Notes: generated by a model not told the origin, from the sequence alone. Counted from the first letter of the stretch, positions 20,290-30,771 are shown. The stretch: DNA of 55,715 nucleotides from Brenneria bubanii (GCF_022378355.1 NZ_JAKMAJ010000019.1:1-55715), one strand, 5' to 3'. Numbers and translations are program-made.

Positions 20290-20715
20290 TTACTGCACGG
20301 CGCTAACCGGGATGATCCAGGCGCTATCGTGTTGGGTAAAGCCTAGTTTGGGGTAGTAATCCACCGCCTGCGGTGCGGCCAGCAGAATGATTTTGCATCC
20401 TGAGAACAATTGTTGCGCCGTAACCTGAATCAGTTTCTTGCCGATTCCGCGATGTTGCAGATCTTCGGATACCGCCAGGTCGGACAGATAGCAGCAGAAA
20501 TGAAAGTCGGTAACGCTGCGGGCGACGGCGACCAGCGTATCGCCTTGCCAGGCTGAAACCAGCAGGGTGGCGTTTTCCAGCATGCCGGTAATGGTGGCGT
20601 TATCGGACAGCGGCCGACGCGCGTCCAATGAGGTTTTGGCCAGTAATTCGCTAAATTGCCGACTGGAAATCGGGGCGTTCACTTTATAGTCAATGTCTGA
20701 CTCTGGTTTGCTCAT
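20290..20715 (-). CDS. GNAT family N-acetyltransferase
   Basis: 141 residues from ATG 20715 (AGGA 7 bp upstream); the open frame extends upstream but without a ribosome site. The acetyl-CoA binding motif A is LSDLAVSEDLQHRGIGKKLIQ (the R/Q-x-x-G-x-G/A loop), followed by ILLAAPQAVDYYPKLGFTQ, the usual motif B ending in a YxKLGF. Substrate unknown. Confidence 0.88.
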   Translation of the reverse strand: MSKPESDIDYKVNAPISSRQFSELLAKTSLDARRPLSDNATITGMLENATLLVSAWQGDTLVAVARSVTDFHFCCYLSDLAVSEDLQHRGIGKKLIQVTAQQLFSGCKIILLAAPQAVDYYPKLGFTQHDSAWIIPVSAVQ

Positions 20716-20870
20716 GATAGTTCCTGTAGGTAGGGATGGGGCTGAACCACGCTTTCTGCTATACTTCGCGCCCTTAGGCGCTATCTGTCTGCACTGGCGC
20801 ATCATCAATAATCAGCGACAGAATGCTATTGATGGTGCTGAACACTTTTATTCAAAGAGTTATGAGTATG

Positions 20871-21404
20871 ATGAAACATACCGTAGAAGTCATGATTTCT
20901 GAACAGGAAGTTAAGGCGCGCGTTACTGAACTGGGCCGGGAAATTAGCGAACACTATCGCGACAGCGGCAGCGATATGGTGTTGGTTGGCCTGTTGCGGG
21001 GTTCATTTATTTTTATGGCCGATCTGTGCCGGGCAATCGACGTTTCACATGAAGTCGATTTCATGACGGCATCCAGTTACGGCAGCGGTATGAGCACCAC
21101 CCGTGACGTCAAAATCCTGAAAGATCTGGATGAAGATATCCGTGGTAAGGATGTGCTGATCGTAGAAGATATTATCGACTCAGGTAATACGCTGAGTAAA
21201 GTGCGGGAAATTCTGCAACTGCGAGCACCAAAATCGCTGGCCATTTGTACCCTGCTCGACAAACCGGAACGTCGGGAAGTGAATGTGAAAGTCGAATGGG
21301 TCGGGTTTGCCATTTCGGACGAGTTTGTCGTCGGTTATGGTATTGACTACGCGCAGCACTATCGCCACTTGCCGTATGTCGGCAAGGTTATTCCTCAGGA
21401 ATAA
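20871..21404 (+). CDS. hpt: Hypoxanthine phosphoribosyltransferase
   Basis: 177 residues from ATG 20871 (MKHTVEV), one shorter than E. coli Hpt; in-frame ATGs at 20862 and 20868 are alternatives. Salvages hypoxanthine (and less well guanine) to the nucleotide using PRPP. The PRPP motif is [14 protein letters not shown] at about residues 98-111, and the flexible-loop region [12 protein letters not shown] is present. Convergent with can. Confidence 0.97.
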   Translation: MKHTVEVMISEQEVKARVTELGREISEHYRDSGSDMVLVGLLRGSFIFMADLCRAIDVSHEVDFMTASSYGSGMSTTRDVKILKDLDEDIRGKDVLIVEDIIDSGNTLSKVREILQLRAPKSLAICTLLDKPERREVNVKVEWVGFAISDEFVVGYGIDYAQHYRHLPYVGKVIPQE

Positions 21405-21413
21405 TCGGGGTGA

Positions 21414-21446
21414 ACGACGCCCGTAACCGATCGGGTCGGGCGTCGT
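21414..21446. terminator. Hairpin between hpt and can
   Basis: ACGACGCCCG / CGGGCGTCGT, 10-bp perfect GC-rich stem with a 13-nt loop between convergent genes. No T-run, but probably a bidirectional barrier. Confidence 0.55.
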
Positions 21447-21451
21447 GGCAA

Positions 21452-22093
21452 TCAGGAAAGTGAGGACATCGCCCGGCGATAGCGTTGTTCCAGCGTCTCC
21501 CGACTGGTCGCGCTGATTTCCAGATCGCGCAGCCGTCCATCCTGAATACCATAAACCCATCCATGGATTGTCACCTTCTGGCCGCGTTTCCAGGCCGATT
21601 GCATCACGGTAGAATGACCAAGGTTGTAAACCTGCTCAAGCACGTTGATTTCACACAGCGTGTTCAAACGTTGTTCTGGCGGAAGCTCGCCCAGCAACGA
21701 ACTATGCTTGTACCATAAATCGCGAATGTGCAGCAGCCAGTTGTTGATTAAGCCTAACTCCGGATTTTCTACCGCGGCCTGAACGCCGCCGCAGCCATAG
21801 TGGCCGCAGATAATGATATGCTCGACTTCCAGCACTTCAACGGCGTATTGCACCACGGAAAGACAATTCAGATCGGTATGAATAACCAGGTTGGCGACGT
21901 TGCGGTGAACAAAGAGTTCGCCCGGTTCGAGGCTGGTCAGGCTTTCCGCCGGAACACGGCTGTCGGAACAGCCAATCCACAAAAAACGAGGGCGTTGCGC
22001 CAATGCCAGTCGTTCAAAATAACCAGGGTCTTCTTCCACCATCGTTGTCGACCAGCGTTGGTTGTTGGCGATGAGCGTTTCAATTTCTTTCAT
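21452..22093 (-). CDS. can: Beta-class carbonic anhydrase
   Basis: 213 residues; E. coli Can has 220 and this copy is shorter at the C-terminus. Interconverts CO2 and bicarbonate. Zinc ligands are present: Cys and Asp in [10 protein letters not shown] (about residues 42-44) and His-x2-Cys in CGHYGCGG (about 98-101). Essential in air for E. coli. Neighbour of hpt and yadG, as in E. coli. Confidence 0.97.
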   Translation of the reverse strand: MKEIETLIANNQRWSTTMVEEDPGYFERLALAQRPRFLWIGCSDSRVPAESLTSLEPGELFVHRNVANLVIHTDLNCLSVVQYAVEVLEVEHIIICGHYGCGGVQAAVENPELGLINNWLLHIRDLWYKHSSLLGELPPEQRLNTLCEINVLEQVYNLGHSTVMQSAWKRGQKVTIHGWVYGIQDGRLRDLEISATSRETLEQRYRRAMSSLS

Positions 22094-22173
22094 GAAAGTA
22101 AATGACCTGTAACAAAAAAGGAGCGGTGAGAGTTAATATAAGACAACATTCATCGTTTTGAAAACGATAGTTT

Positions 22174-22290
22174 TATACCCGCCATGCTTCAAGCTGCCTG
22201 TGCGCTGGCTGCGACCGGCCGCTTGAATCACTGGCTTGAGTCAGCGTCTTCTGTTGCTAGCATCCTGCAACTCGAATTATTTAGGGTATA
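22174..22290. repeat. Dispersed intergenic repeat, copy 2 (117 bp)
   Basis: Starts TATACCCGCCATGCTTCAAGCTGC and ends GCAACTCGAATTATTTAGGGTATA (in parts), so the outer 7 bp (TATACCC / GGGTATA) form terminal inverted repeats. It lies in the can-yadG gap, in the opposite orientation to the copy at 16299. I recall closely similar elements between genes in Pectobacterium/Serratia-type genomes. Confidence 0.7.
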
Positions 22291-22336
22291 GAATCTAATC
22301 TGTAGAACTTACTGATAATAAGGCAACGCATTTTTT

Positions 22337-23260
22337 ATGACATATGCATTGGAACTGTCGCAGTTAACCAAGACCTACTCAGGAGGAGTCAGGGCGCTGC
22401 GTGGCGTCGATCTTCGCGTCGAGGCGGGCGACTTCTACGCGCTGTTAGGGCCGAATGGCGCAGGGAAGTCCACCACTATCGGCATCATCAGCTCTCTGGT
22501 TAATAAAACCGCCGGCAAGGTCAGGGTCTTCGGTTACGATCTTGAGCAGGATGTGGTGAACGCGAAGCGCCAACTGGGGCTGGTACCGCAGGAATTCAAC
22601 TTTAATCCGTTTGAAACCGTGTTGCAGATCGTGGTCAATCAGGCCGGGTATTACGGCGTCAAGCGTCACGATGCCCTGACTCGGGCGGAAAAATATCTGA
22701 AACAGCTGGATTTATGGGGAAAACGCGACGAACGCGCGCGTATTTTGTCCGGCGGTATGAAGCGTCGCCTGATGATCGCCCGCGCGCTGATGCACGAGCC
22801 AAAATTATTGATTCTCGATGAGCCCACCGCCGGCGTGGATATCGAACTGCGGCGCTCCATGTGGGGGTTTCTGAAGGAACTCAACGCCCAGGGGACGACG
22901 ATTATTTTGACCACCCACTATCTGGAAGAAGCGGAGATGCTGTGCCGCAACATCGGGATTATTCAACATGGAGAGCTGGTGGAGAATACCTCCATGAAGC
23001 ACCTGCTATCTAAACTCAAATCCGAAACCTTTATTTTCGATCTGGCCCTTAAGAGCCCGCTGCCGAACCTTGATGGCTATAAACACCGATTGCTGGATAC
23101 CTCTACTCTGGAGGTCGAAGTGATGCGCGAGCAGGGGCTAAACGGCGTATTCAGCCAGCTTAGCGCGCAGGGCATTCAGGTATTGAGCATGCGCAACAAG
23201 GCCAACCGCCTGGAAGAACTGTTCGTCACCCTGGTTAACGGTAATGGAGAAAAAGCATGA
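22337..23260 (+). CDS. yadG: ABC-2 type exporter, ATP-binding protein YadG
   Basis: 307 residues. Walker A GPNGAGKST (about residues 38-46), signature LSGGMKRRLMIARAL, Walker B LLILDEPTAGVD and H-loop TTHYLEEAEML are all intact. Partner of YadH; the exported substrate is unknown. Its last codons overlap the yadH start by 4 bp. Confidence 0.93.
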   Translation: MTYALELSQLTKTYSGGVRALRGVDLRVEAGDFYALLGPNGAGKSTTIGIISSLVNKTAGKVRVFGYDLEQDVVNAKRQLGLVPQEFNFNPFETVLQIVVNQAGYYGVKRHDALTRAEKYLKQLDLWGKRDERARILSGGMKRRLMIARALMHEPKLLILDEPTAGVDIELRRSMWGFLKELNAQGTTIILTTHYLEEAEMLCRNIGIIQHGELVENTSMKHLLSKLKSETFIFDLALKSPLPNLDGYKHRLLDTSTLEVEVMREQGLNGVFSQLSAQGIQVLSMRNKANRLEELFVTLVNGNGEKA

Positions 23261-24027
23261 TGCGTTTGTATTGGGTGGCGTTGCAAAGCCTGTGGATTAA
23301 GGAAGTGAACCGTTTCGGGCGGATCTGGATACAAACGCTGGTGCCGCCGGTTATCACCATGACGCTGTATTTCATCATCTTCGGCAATTTAATCGGCTCA
23401 CGCATTGGCGATATGCATGGGTTTGATTATATGCAATTTATCGTTCCCGGGCTGATCATGATGTCGGTGATCACCAATGCCTATGCGAACGTGGCCTCCT
23501 CCTTTTTTAGTGCGAAGTTTCAGCGCAACATTGAAGAACTGCTGGTGGCGCCGGTGCCGACGCACGTGGTGATCGCCGGATATGTCGGAGGCGGCGTCGC
23601 GCGGGGTATTTGCGTCGGCGTATTGGTCACGGCGGTATCGCTGTTTTTTGTTCCCCTGCATGTTCATGCCTGGTGGATGATTATTTTAACGCTGGTGCTG
23701 ACGGCGGTGTTGTTCTCGCTGGCTGGTTTACTGAACGCGGTGTTTGCCAAAAGCTTTGACGACATCAGCCTGATTCCAACCTTTGTACTGACGCCGTTAA
23801 CCTATCTGGGCGGGGTATTCTATTCCCTTACGCTATTGCCGCCATTCTGGCAGTCGGTATCAAAACTGAATCCCATCGTGTATATGATTAGCGGTTTTCG
23901 CTACGGCTTCCTTGGTATTCAGGATGTGCCGCTGGCTTTCACCCTGTCGGTACTGGTCGCTTTTATCCTGGTGTTCTACATTCTGGCATGGTGGCTGATT
24001 GAGAACGGCCGCGGGCTGCGCAGCTGA
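23257..24027 (+). CDS. yadH: ABC-2 type exporter, permease YadH
   Basis: 256 residues with about six membrane segments; the ABC-2 family pattern PGLIMMSVITNAYANVASSFF and a later LTYLGGVFYSLTLLPPFW is clear. Translation is coupled to yadG through an ATGA overlap. Substrate unknown. Confidence 0.93.
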   Translation: MMRLYWVALQSLWIKEVNRFGRIWIQTLVPPVITMTLYFIIFGNLIGSRIGDMHGFDYMQFIVPGLIMMSVITNAYANVASSFFSAKFQRNIEELLVAPVPTHVVIAGYVGGGVARGICVGVLVTAVSLFFVPLHVHAWWMIILTLVLTAVLFSLAGLLNAVFAKSFDDISLIPTFVLTPLTYLGGVFYSLTLLPPFWQSVSKLNPIVYMISGFRYGFLGIQDVPLAFTLSVLVAFILVFYILAWWLIENGRGLRS

Positions 24028-24138
24028 TTTGAGGGTTGGCGAGATGTCCTGCTGCGACAAAATGCTTATGTCCGTCCAGGTTAAGCCATGAGCCGGCGAT
24101 CATCACGTCTGAGGCGGTGTTTCCACCGCCTTGTTGCT

Positions 24139-24279
24139 TCAGGCCACCTGTACCGGAATGGCTTTGGCCTGGCGCTCTAGCACATTGTCGTCGGAAAAAT
24201 AAGCGACGTTGGGGTGATGATCCTTCGCCTGTTCTGCACTGCGGCCCGATGCGTTCAAATCCGCTCCCGGCAGGATTCG
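24139..24279 (-). pseudogene. Possible gene remnant, 46-codon open frame
   Basis: In the 295-bp gap between yadH and panC, the minus strand reads a protein-like stretch ending in a stop ([17 protein letters not shown], then [22 protein letters not shown]). It has no start codon or ribosome site and is closed upstream by TGA. It looks like the C-terminus of a once longer protein that I cannot name. Nothing else is seen in this gap; panD, which lies near panC in E. coli, is not here. Confidence 0.35.
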
Positions 24280-24322
24280 TCACTCCCGTCTCCGCCTTGA
24301 TGCAACGCGAAATTTAGGCGGG

Positions 24323-25177
24323 TCATGCGGTCAAATCGATCTGCTGGTTATCAATTAATCGCGCTTTCCCCAGCCAGGCGGCCATTAATACCACCGCGCG
24401 GGCACTGTCTACCGTCAGCGGCAATAGTGTCTGAGCATCGCGAATGAACAGCTCGTCCGGCGTAAACCCAGCCTGTTTCAAAGACTCTTCAGCCTGTGCG
24501 ATTAACTCATCCAGCTGACGATTGCCATCAGCCAACTGCGCCACAACGTTCGCCATAATCTGGTTTAAGCGCGGCGCAATACGGCGCTGCTCGGCGCTGA
24601 GATAGCCGTTGCGCGAACTAAGGGCCAGTCCGTCTTGCGCGCGAACAGTCGGCACGCCGATAATGCTGATGTCGTAGCCCATATCGCTGACAAGCTGGCG
24701 GATTAGCGCCAACTGTTGATAATCTTTTTCGCCAAAACAGGCCAGATCGGGCTGCACCATGTTGAACAGCTTGCTCACTATGGTGGCGACGCCGCGGAAA
24801 TGGCCGGGACGACTGGCGCCTTCCAGCATATAAGAAAGGCCGGGAACCTCGACAAAGGTTTGATCTTTCAGACCGTTCGGGTAGATATCGTCCGGCGCGG
24901 GGGCAAAAACCAGATCAACGCCGCGGCGAGTCAACTGCTCGCAGTCTTCCTGCAAAGTTCGCGGATAGCCGGCTAAGTCATCCGGTCGTTCAAACTGCAT
25001 CGGGTTGACAAAAATACTGACAATGACGATGTCAGCCTGTTCTCTGGCCTCATCAACCAACTTCATGTGTCCATCGTGCAAATTCCCCATCGTGGGGACC
25101 AGGGCGATACGTTTACCGTCCTGGCGCCAGCGGCGGACCTCACGACGCAACAATAGCGGGGTTTCAATAATCAACAC
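24323..25177 (-). CDS. panC: Pantothenate synthetase
   Basis: 284 residues. Joins pantoate and beta-alanine with ATP. The class I adenylyl-transfer HIGH-type motif is in [15 protein letters not shown] (about residues 27-41); the FGEKDYQQL and [11 protein letters not shown] blocks are typical. Downstream of panB by 95 bp. Confidence 0.97.
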   Translation of the reverse strand: MLIIETPLLLRREVRRWRQDGKRIALVPTMGNLHDGHMKLVDEAREQADIVIVSIFVNPMQFERPDDLAGYPRTLQEDCEQLTRRGVDLVFAPAPDDIYPNGLKDQTFVEVPGLSYMLEGASRPGHFRGVATIVSKLFNMVQPDLACFGEKDYQQLALIRQLVSDMGYDISIIGVPTVRAQDGLALSSRNGYLSAEQRRIAPRLNQIMANVVAQLADGNRQLDELIAQAEESLKQAGFTPDELFIRDAQTLLPLTVDSARAVVLMAAWLGKARLIDNQQIDLTA

Positions 25178-25272
25178 GTCTATACTCCTTAACGAAAGCC
25201 GCCGATAGGGCGAGCCGCTCGGTGTCGGCCTGCCCTATTCGCACTGATGCGGCTCGAAATCCAGTCGGCAGC

Positions 25273-26067
25273 TTAATAGAAAGAATGTTCTTTGGCCGGA
25301 TAAATACCTTGTTCAACTTCCTGTACATAAAGACGCGCGGCTGCGCGTATATCGTTGCTTTGTGCCAGAAAGTTCTTGGCGAATTTGGGCGTTTTTTCGC
25401 CCGTGATGCCAAAGGCATCATGCATGACTAAAATTTGTCCATCGGTTGCGTTGCCCGCGCCGATGCCGATAACCGGGATGGAAAGCGCTTGCGTAATGCG
25501 TTGCGCCAGGTCGACCGGAACGCATTCCAGCACCAGCAACTGTGCGCCCGCCTGCTCTATGGCGAGGGCATCTTCAAACAGTTTATTGGCCGCGGTTTCT
25601 TCCCGTCCTTGAACCTTATAACCGCCGAAGATATTGACGGACTGCGGCGTCAGCCCTAAATGACCGCAGACGGGCACCGCGCGTTCCGTCAACATTCGCA
25701 CGGTAGGGACCAGCCAGCTTCCGCCTTCCAGCTTCACCATGTTGGCGCCCGCGCGCATCAGCTTTGCCGCCTCATGACAGGCTTGCTCCGGCGTTGAACA
25801 GCTCATGAACGGCATATCGGAAAGCACCAGCGCCAACGGCGCGCCACGGCGTACGCACTGTGTGTGATAAACCACATCGTCGATGGTCACGGGCAGGGTG
25901 GAGTCATGCCCCTGGAGCGTCATTCCCAGCGAGTCGCCAATCAACATTACACGGATGCCCTGTTCAAAGAATAAGCGGGAGAAGCTGGCGTCGTAGGCCG
26001 TAATTGAGGCGAACTTCCGCTGCTCCTGTTTCCATTGGCGCAAGTGAGATAGGGTCGTCGGTTTCAT
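25273..26067 (-). CDS. panB: 3-methyl-2-oxobutanoate hydroxymethyltransferase
   Basis: 264 residues from ATG 26067 (MKPTTLSHL), supported by AGGAAGG 5-6 bp upstream and by E. coli PanB. Makes ketopantoate from alpha-ketoisovalerate and methylene-tetrahydrofolate. Metal-binding [10 protein letters not shown] and the conserved [13 protein letters not shown] are present. Operon panB-panC. Confidence 0.97.
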   Translation of the reverse strand: MKPTTLSHLRQWKQEQRKFASITAYDASFSRLFFEQGIRVMLIGDSLGMTLQGHDSTLPVTIDDVVYHTQCVRRGAPLALVLSDMPFMSCSTPEQACHEAAKLMRAGANMVKLEGGSWLVPTVRMLTERAVPVCGHLGLTPQSVNIFGGYKVQGREETAANKLFEDALAIEQAGAQLLVLECVPVDLAQRITQALSIPVIGIGAGNATDGQILVMHDAFGITGEKTPKFAKNFLAQSNDIRAAARLYVQEVEQGIYPAKEHSFY

Positions 26068-26176
26068 GACAGCCTTCCTGAAATCAGTCAATAGGGTGAA
26101 AAATCGAGGGGGATCATTCTAATGGATGCCGGCGGACAGCGATAGCCATCAAACGGCCACTTGAATGAACGGCAGA

Positions 26177-26671
26177 TCAGAGGAGGCCGTTGTGCCAGAG
26201 CGTGAGGCCATTGCGGTCGCTATTCGCCAAAAGAGACGATAACGGCTCTCCATCGGGAAAAATCAGCTCAGGCGCGATCTCCGCCAGTGGGTACAACATG
26301 AATTCGCGATTTTTCATGTCGTAATGGGGGACGGTGAGGCGCTCGGTGCGGATAACCTGATTGCCGAACAGTAAAATATCCAGATCCAGCGTACGCGGAC
26401 CCCAACGATGGGATTTGCGTACCCGCCCCTGTTCCAGCTCGATGCGTTGCGTATGGTCCAGCAGCCGCTCAGCGTCCAGCTCGGTTTCCAATTCCGCAAC
26501 GGCGTTTAGAAAATCGGGCTGATCCTGCGGACCCAACGGGCGACTACGGTAAAAGGAGGAACAGCGAACCAGACGGGTTTGCGGTACGTTATCCAGCGCG
26601 GTCAGGGCAGCATTCGCCTGTTGTAAAGGGTGTGCGAGATTGCTGCCCAGAGCCAGATAAACACGCGTCAT
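26177..26671 (-). CDS. folK: HPPK, 2-amino-4-hydroxy-6-hydroxymethyldihydropteridine pyrophosphokinase
   Basis: 164 residues from ATG 26671, which shares one base with the pcnB stop (TGATG). Transfers pyrophosphate from ATP to the pterin in folate synthesis. Signature RKSHRWGPRTLDLDILLFG with the two catalytic Asp residues is present, and the start [12 protein letters not shown] is typical. Confidence 0.96.
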   Translation of the reverse strand: MTRVYLALGSNLAHPLQQANAALTALDNVPQTRLVRCSSFYRSRPLGPQDQPDFLNAVAELETELDAERLLDHTQRIELEQGRVRKSHRWGPRTLDLDILLFGNQVIRTERLTVPHYDMKNREFMLYPLAEIAPELIFPDGEPLSSLLANSDRNGLTLWHNGLL

Positions 26672-28083
26672 CAGGCTTGTTCTCTGCGTGCGGCCGCCGG
26701 TTTGCGTGAACGACGCGGGCGAGAGCGGCGGTGTGGCGTCGGGCCGTCGTCCAGCGAATGTAGCATTGTCTGCTGGCGCGGCGGCGCGGCGACCTGAAAT
26801 TCTCCCCACCATTGAGCCAGCCGCAACATCTCCTGATGTTTTTCTATCTCCGCGCGCAGGCAAAGCAGATCGTAAGCCGCCCGGAACTTAGGGTGCTCCA
26901 TCAGTTTATAGGCGCGTTTCCCCTGACGTCGCGACAGACGCAGTTGCAGCTGCCAGATATCGCGCACTAATGACGTAATGCGTTTGGGGATCGCCAGCGA
27001 GCGACATTGTTCATCCAGAATGTCATTCATCGCCAGAGCGAAAGCGTCGAAATAGGCCAGACCGCTTTCCTGAGTCAGTTTTTGCGCATGCTCGACCAGC
27101 GGATACCACAGCATCGCGGAGAACAGAAACGCCGGATTAACCCGCATATTGTTTTGCAGACGCTGGTCGGTGTTTTTCAGCACCTGCTCGATCATCCGTT
27201 CCAGCGTCGTGTCGCCGGCTTCGGTAAAGTTTCGGCTGATTAACGGAAACAGCGGCTGGAAAAGCTGATATTGACACAGCATTTTGTAGGTCGGGTGGCC
27301 GTAACCCGACTGCAGCAGCTTCAACGATTCTTCAAACATCCGGGCTGCCGGGATATCGTGTAGCAGCGAGGCAAGTCGGGGGATCGGTTCGGCCGTTTCC
27401 GGACTGATGGTCATACCCAGTTTGGCGGCGAAACGAACGGCGCGCAGCATGCGCACGGGATCTTCGCGATAGCGCGTTTCCGGATCGCCGATCATGCGAA
27501 CCACGCCCTGATGCAGATCATTCAAGCCGTTGGTGTAATCCCGCACGGTGAAATCGGAAATGCTGTAATAAAGGCTATTAATGGAGAAATCGCGGCGTTG
27601 CGCGTCTTCCTCAATCGAGCCAAAGATATTGTCGCGCAGCAGCATGCCGCTCTGGGCTTGCTGGGCGGAGTTCTTGGCTTCGTTCTGCTCCTGATGCTGA
27701 TCGTGATGCCCGCGGAACGTGGCGACTTCGATGACTTCCGGCCCAAACATGACGTGAGCCAGGCGAAAACGGCGGCCAACCAAACGGCAATTGCGGAATA
27801 GCTTGCGTACCTGCTCGGGGGTTGCGCTGGTGGTGATATCAAAATCTTTAGGCTTTTTGCCCAACAGCAGGTCACGAACACCGCCGCCGACCAGATAAGC
27901 TTCGTAGCCCGCTTTGCTCAGGCGATAAAGTACTTTCAGCGCGTTATCACTGATATCTCTGCGTGAAATATTATGTTGGTCACGTGGGACCACGGTCATA
28001 TGTTGACGCGGTTCCTCTGCTTTGACCGTTTCGCTCTCACGATTCAGTACCTTACGGCAAAAATTAGCGACTCGGGTAAAGAT
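26671..28083 (-). CDS. pcnB: Poly(A) polymerase I, non-AUG start
   Basis: 470 residues if started at ATC 28083. Adds poly(A) tails to RNA and promotes decay. Nucleotidyltransferase motif [20 protein letters not shown] with the catalytic DFD, then [11 protein letters not shown]. The first in-frame ATG (27999) would remove 28 residues that match E. coli PcnB ([12 protein letters not shown]). E. coli pcnB is known to start at AUU; here ATT (28086) and ATC (28083) precede that conserved segment. GAGG at 28090-28093 lies 6 bp from ATC and 3 bp from ATT, favouring ATC. The C-terminus is Arg-rich, as usual. Confidence 0.9.
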   Translation of the reverse strand: MFTRVANFCRKVLNRESETVKAEEPRQHMTVVPRDQHNISRRDISDNALKVLYRLSKAGYEAYLVGGGVRDLLLGKKPKDFDITTSATPEQVRKLFRNCRLVGRRFRLAHVMFGPEVIEVATFRGHHDQHQEQNEAKNSAQQAQSGMLLRDNIFGSIEEDAQRRDFSINSLYYSISDFTVRDYTNGLNDLHQGVVRMIGDPETRYREDPVRMLRAVRFAAKLGMTISPETAEPIPRLASLLHDIPAARMFEESLKLLQSGYGHPTYKMLCQYQLFQPLFPLISRNFTEAGDTTLERMIEQVLKNTDQRLQNNMRVNPAFLFSAMLWYPLVEHAQKLTQESGLAYFDAFALAMNDILDEQCRSLAIPKRITSLVRDIWQLQLRLSRRQGKRAYKLMEHPKFRAAYDLLCLRAEIEKHQEMLRLAQWWGEFQVAAPPRQQTMLHSLDDGPTPHRRSRPRRSRKPAAARREQA

Positions 28084-28109
28084 AATACACCTCGATAGTG
28101 ATGAATAAT

Positions 28110-28145
28110 TTTAAAAAAACAGCAAAAACTTCCGGGAGAAGTTTT
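28110..28145 (-). terminator. Terminator after gluQ
   Basis: Minus-strand stem AAAACTTC / GAAGTTTT with a 5-nt loop, followed by TGCTGTTTTTTT. It separates gluQ from pcnB. Confidence 0.75.
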
Positions 28146-28214
28146 GACGTCGCATCGGCGACGGCCCGCAAAGGTGACGGTCAGGGATGGCGCGCCACAA
28201 AAATTAGCGGCTAA

Positions 28215-29135
28215 TCATAGCTCACCAGACCCTGTTTGAGAATGCTGAAGTGATCGCAGACCGTTTTTTGCTTCCTGACGCGGGATCGGGGAAAGCGACC
28301 AGTGGGCCACGGACCACTCCAGCAATGCCGGAAGCGTTAAGTCTTGCCAGCTTTCAGGCAAGGGCTGATGCAGAAATTCTAGCGCGGCGATCAATATCGG
28401 ACGCGGATCGCTATTCGGCAGCGGCGGCGCATGATTTTGTTTGGAAAGTTTGTGCCCGTTCGCATTCATCACCAGCGGCAGATGAATATAGTCGGGCTCC
28501 TGGTATCCCAGCAGCCGGTATAACGAAATTTGCCGCACCGTCGGTTCAATCAGGTCTGCGCCACGGACGATCTCCGTGACGTTTTGTTCATGATCATCGA
28601 CCACCACCGCCAGGTTATAGGCAAATAACCCGTCACGGCGATGAATAATGAAATCTTCGCCCGCTAATTCGGGGGCGGCGTGAATCTCGCCGCTCAGGCC
28701 GTCGTGGAAGCTGAATACCGGTGAGGTTTGGCGTATGCGGATCGCCGCGCCTTCCGCCGGCAGTCCGCGTTGCCGGCAGTGACCGTCGTAACGACCGCCT
28801 GATTGTTGAATACGGCGGCGGGTGCAGGTGCAGTAGTAGCTCAATCCCTGGCGGGCGATTTGGGCGAGCGTCGCCTGATAAAGCGCGTGGCGCCGTGATT
28901 GATAGACCACCTCCGCGTCCCAGTAAAGACCGTAGTGCTCTAGCTGGGCGAGTATTCGCGCGGCGGCGCCGGGAATTTCACGGGGGGGATCGATATCTTC
29001 AATACGCACCAGCCAACGTCCATGATTGGCGCGAGCTTGCAGATAACTGCCGAGCGCGGCAATCAGTGAGCCAAAGTGCAGATCGCCAGACGGCGAGGGG
29101 GCAAAGCGACCGATGTAATGATCTGTTTCGGGCAT
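28215..29135 (-). CDS. gluQ: Glutamyl-Q tRNA(Asp) synthetase
   Basis: 306 residues. A truncated GluRS-like enzyme that attaches glutamate to the queuosine base at position 34 of tRNA-Asp. HIGH-like [14 protein letters not shown], zinc-site cysteines in YYCTCTRRR and a distal Cys, and a KMSKS-like KLSKQN. It lacks an anticodon-binding domain. Two tRNA-Asp genes, its substrates, lie elsewhere in the window. Between dksA and pcnB, as in E. coli. Confidence 0.95.
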   Translation of the reverse strand: MPETDHYIGRFAPSPSGDLHFGSLIAALGSYLQARANHGRWLVRIEDIDPPREIPGAAARILAQLEHYGLYWDAEVVYQSRRHALYQATLAQIARQGLSYYCTCTRRRIQQSGGRYDGHCRQRGLPAEGAAIRIRQTSPVFSFHDGLSGEIHAAPELAGEDFIIHRRDGLFAYNLAVVVDDHEQNVTEIVRGADLIEPTVRQISLYRLLGYQEPDYIHLPLVMNANGHKLSKQNHAPPLPNSDPRPILIAALEFLHQPLPESWQDLTLPALLEWSVAHWSLSPIPRQEAKNGLRSLQHSQTGSGEL

Positions 29136-29244
29136 ATCAGTAGGCGTCGCGTCGCTGTCTATGGCGTGAGCGCCAATAGTGGGTATAAAGCTGCGACGAA
29201 TGGTTTTTTCAATGGATTATTCGGCGGGATTCATTTTCGCGAAA

Positions 29245-29282
29245 CTTATCCCTGGGCAAGGTATCTTGTCCGCAGGGATAAG
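29245..29282 (-). terminator. Hairpin after dksA
   Basis: Perfect 10-bp stem CTTATCCCTG / CAGGGATAAG with an inner CAAG / CTTG helix, 17 bp after the dksA stop. Only a short T-rich tail follows, so it may be a weak terminator or an mRNA 3'-end stabiliser. Confidence 0.55.
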
Positions 29283-29298
29283 CTGTTAGGATGAACGA

Positions 29299-29754
29299 TT
29301 ATCCTGCCATCTGTTTTTCGCGTATCTCTGCCAGCGTTTTGCAGTCAATACACAGATCGGCCGTTGGACGGGCTTCCAGACGACGGATACCAATCTCTAC
29401 GCCACAGGATTCGCAATAACCGAAGTCTTCGTCTTCGATTTTTTGCAATGTTTTGGAGATCTTCTTGATCAGTTTACGTTCACGATCGCGGTTGCGCAGT
29501 TCGAGGCTGAATTCCTCTTCCTGAGCGGCGCGATCCACCGGATCGGGAAAATTAGCTGCTTCATCCCGCATATGCGACACAGTACGATCTACTTCACCCC
29601 TGAGTTGGTTGCGCCATGCTTCAAGAATAAGCTTGAAATGAGCTAGCTGAGCATCGTTCATATACTCTTCGCCCGGCTTCTCCTGGTACGGCTCTACTCC
29701 GGCAATTGCGAGAATGCTCAGAGAAGATGTCTTACGGTTTTGCCCTTCTTGCAT
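29299..29754 (-). CDS. dksA: RNA polymerase-binding transcription factor DksA
   Basis: 151 residues from ATG 29754 ([11 protein letters not shown]), the E. coli length. Binds in the RNA polymerase secondary channel and, with ppGpp, mediates the stringent response. Coiled-coil with the tip motif DPVDRA (the acidic tip residues), and a C4 zinc finger CESC...CIDC near residues 114-138. Confidence 0.97.
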   Translation of the reverse strand: MQEGQNRKTSSLSILAIAGVEPYQEKPGEEYMNDAQLAHFKLILEAWRNQLRGEVDRTVSHMRDEAANFPDPVDRAAQEEEFSLELRNRDRERKLIKKISKTLQKIEDEDFGYCESCGVEIGIRRLEARPTADLCIDCKTLAEIREKQMAG

Positions 29755-30059
29755 GTTGCTTCTCCTACATAACACGACACGCACTATACCTTTTTGTTCG
29801 AAGTGACAGCATGGCCCATTTTTCTGTATAACCGACCTCGTTCGGAGGCCGCCAGATTCATGCGTTTTGCCTTACTGCGAATTCAATTATCAGGTATATC
29901 GATCCCCTAAGGGGAAAAACAGGCCGCTATAAATAGCAGATGAGGATTAGGTTGGCAATGGTTCCTGACACCGGCCTGATAAAGTGTGAGGAACAACGTA
30001 TTATCATCAGATGATAAACAACGTGTTAGCGTGTTATTGCATGGCCACTTTATTTATCT

Positions 30060-30764
30060 TTATATCAGTAACGGCAACGGCGTGGTTAACTTGATGCCAT
30101 CAGGAGACAATGTGGAGCCGTAACATAAAACTTCAACCCCCTGTCGCTGCGCTGTAATGAATAATTCAGCATAACGCGGGTCAATATGCCGGGCGGGGGA
30201 AACCTGGGTGATTCCCGAGTGCAACACCGCGAAAAATAGCACTGCCCGCCCGCCGTTGGCTACTACCTGTTGCAGTTCACGCAGATGTTTTTGCCCTCTG
30301 AGGGTGACGGCATCGGGGAAGTAACCCTGTCCTTGTTGCAATAATGTAACGGATTTCACCTCAATATAGCAGTTAATCTTGTCTGACGCCTGCAGCAGCA
30401 GGTCGATACGGCTGTTTTCCGAGCCATACTTCACTTCAGTCCTACATGCGGTATAGCCGGCCAAGGGCGTCAGCCGATTTTCTAGCCAGGCTTCATGCAA
30501 TAGGGTGTTGGCGCGTAGCGTATTCACGCAAATCCAGTCGTTCTGCTGCGTTTCGGTCAATTCCCAACTGTGCGGGTATTTACGTTTGGGGTTATCAGAG
30601 GTGGAGTACCAGACGGTATCGCCAGGCGTGGCGCATCCGGTCATGGCGCCGGTATTGGCGCAATGCAGCGTGAGCGTTCTCCCTTCCGGCGTCACCACAT
30701 CGGCAAGAAAACGCTTATAGCGCTTAATCAGGCGGGCGGGCTGTAAACGAGGCGTGTATTGCAT
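30060..30764 (-). CDS. sfsA: Sugar fermentation stimulation protein A
   Basis: 234 residues, the family length. The conserved IEVKSVTL segment with catalytic-looking Glu/Lys resembles a PD-(D/E)XK nuclease fold; SfsA is reported as a DNA-binding regulator of maltose genes, but its real activity is unclear. Between dksA and thpR, as in E. coli; 7 bp separate it from thpR. The 275-bp gap up to dksA contains no gene. Confidence 0.94.
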   Translation of the reverse strand: MQYTPRLQPARLIKRYKRFLADVVTPEGRTLTLHCANTGAMTGCATPGDTVWYSTSDNPKRKYPHSWELTETQQNDWICVNTLRANTLLHEAWLENRLTPLAGYTACRTEVKYGSENSRIDLLLQASDKINCYIEVKSVTLLQQGQGYFPDAVTLRGQKHLRELQQVVANGGRAVLFFAVLHSGITQVSPARHIDPRYAELFITAQRQGVEVLCYGSTLSPDGIKLTTPLPLLI

Positions 30765-30771
30765 CGGTATC

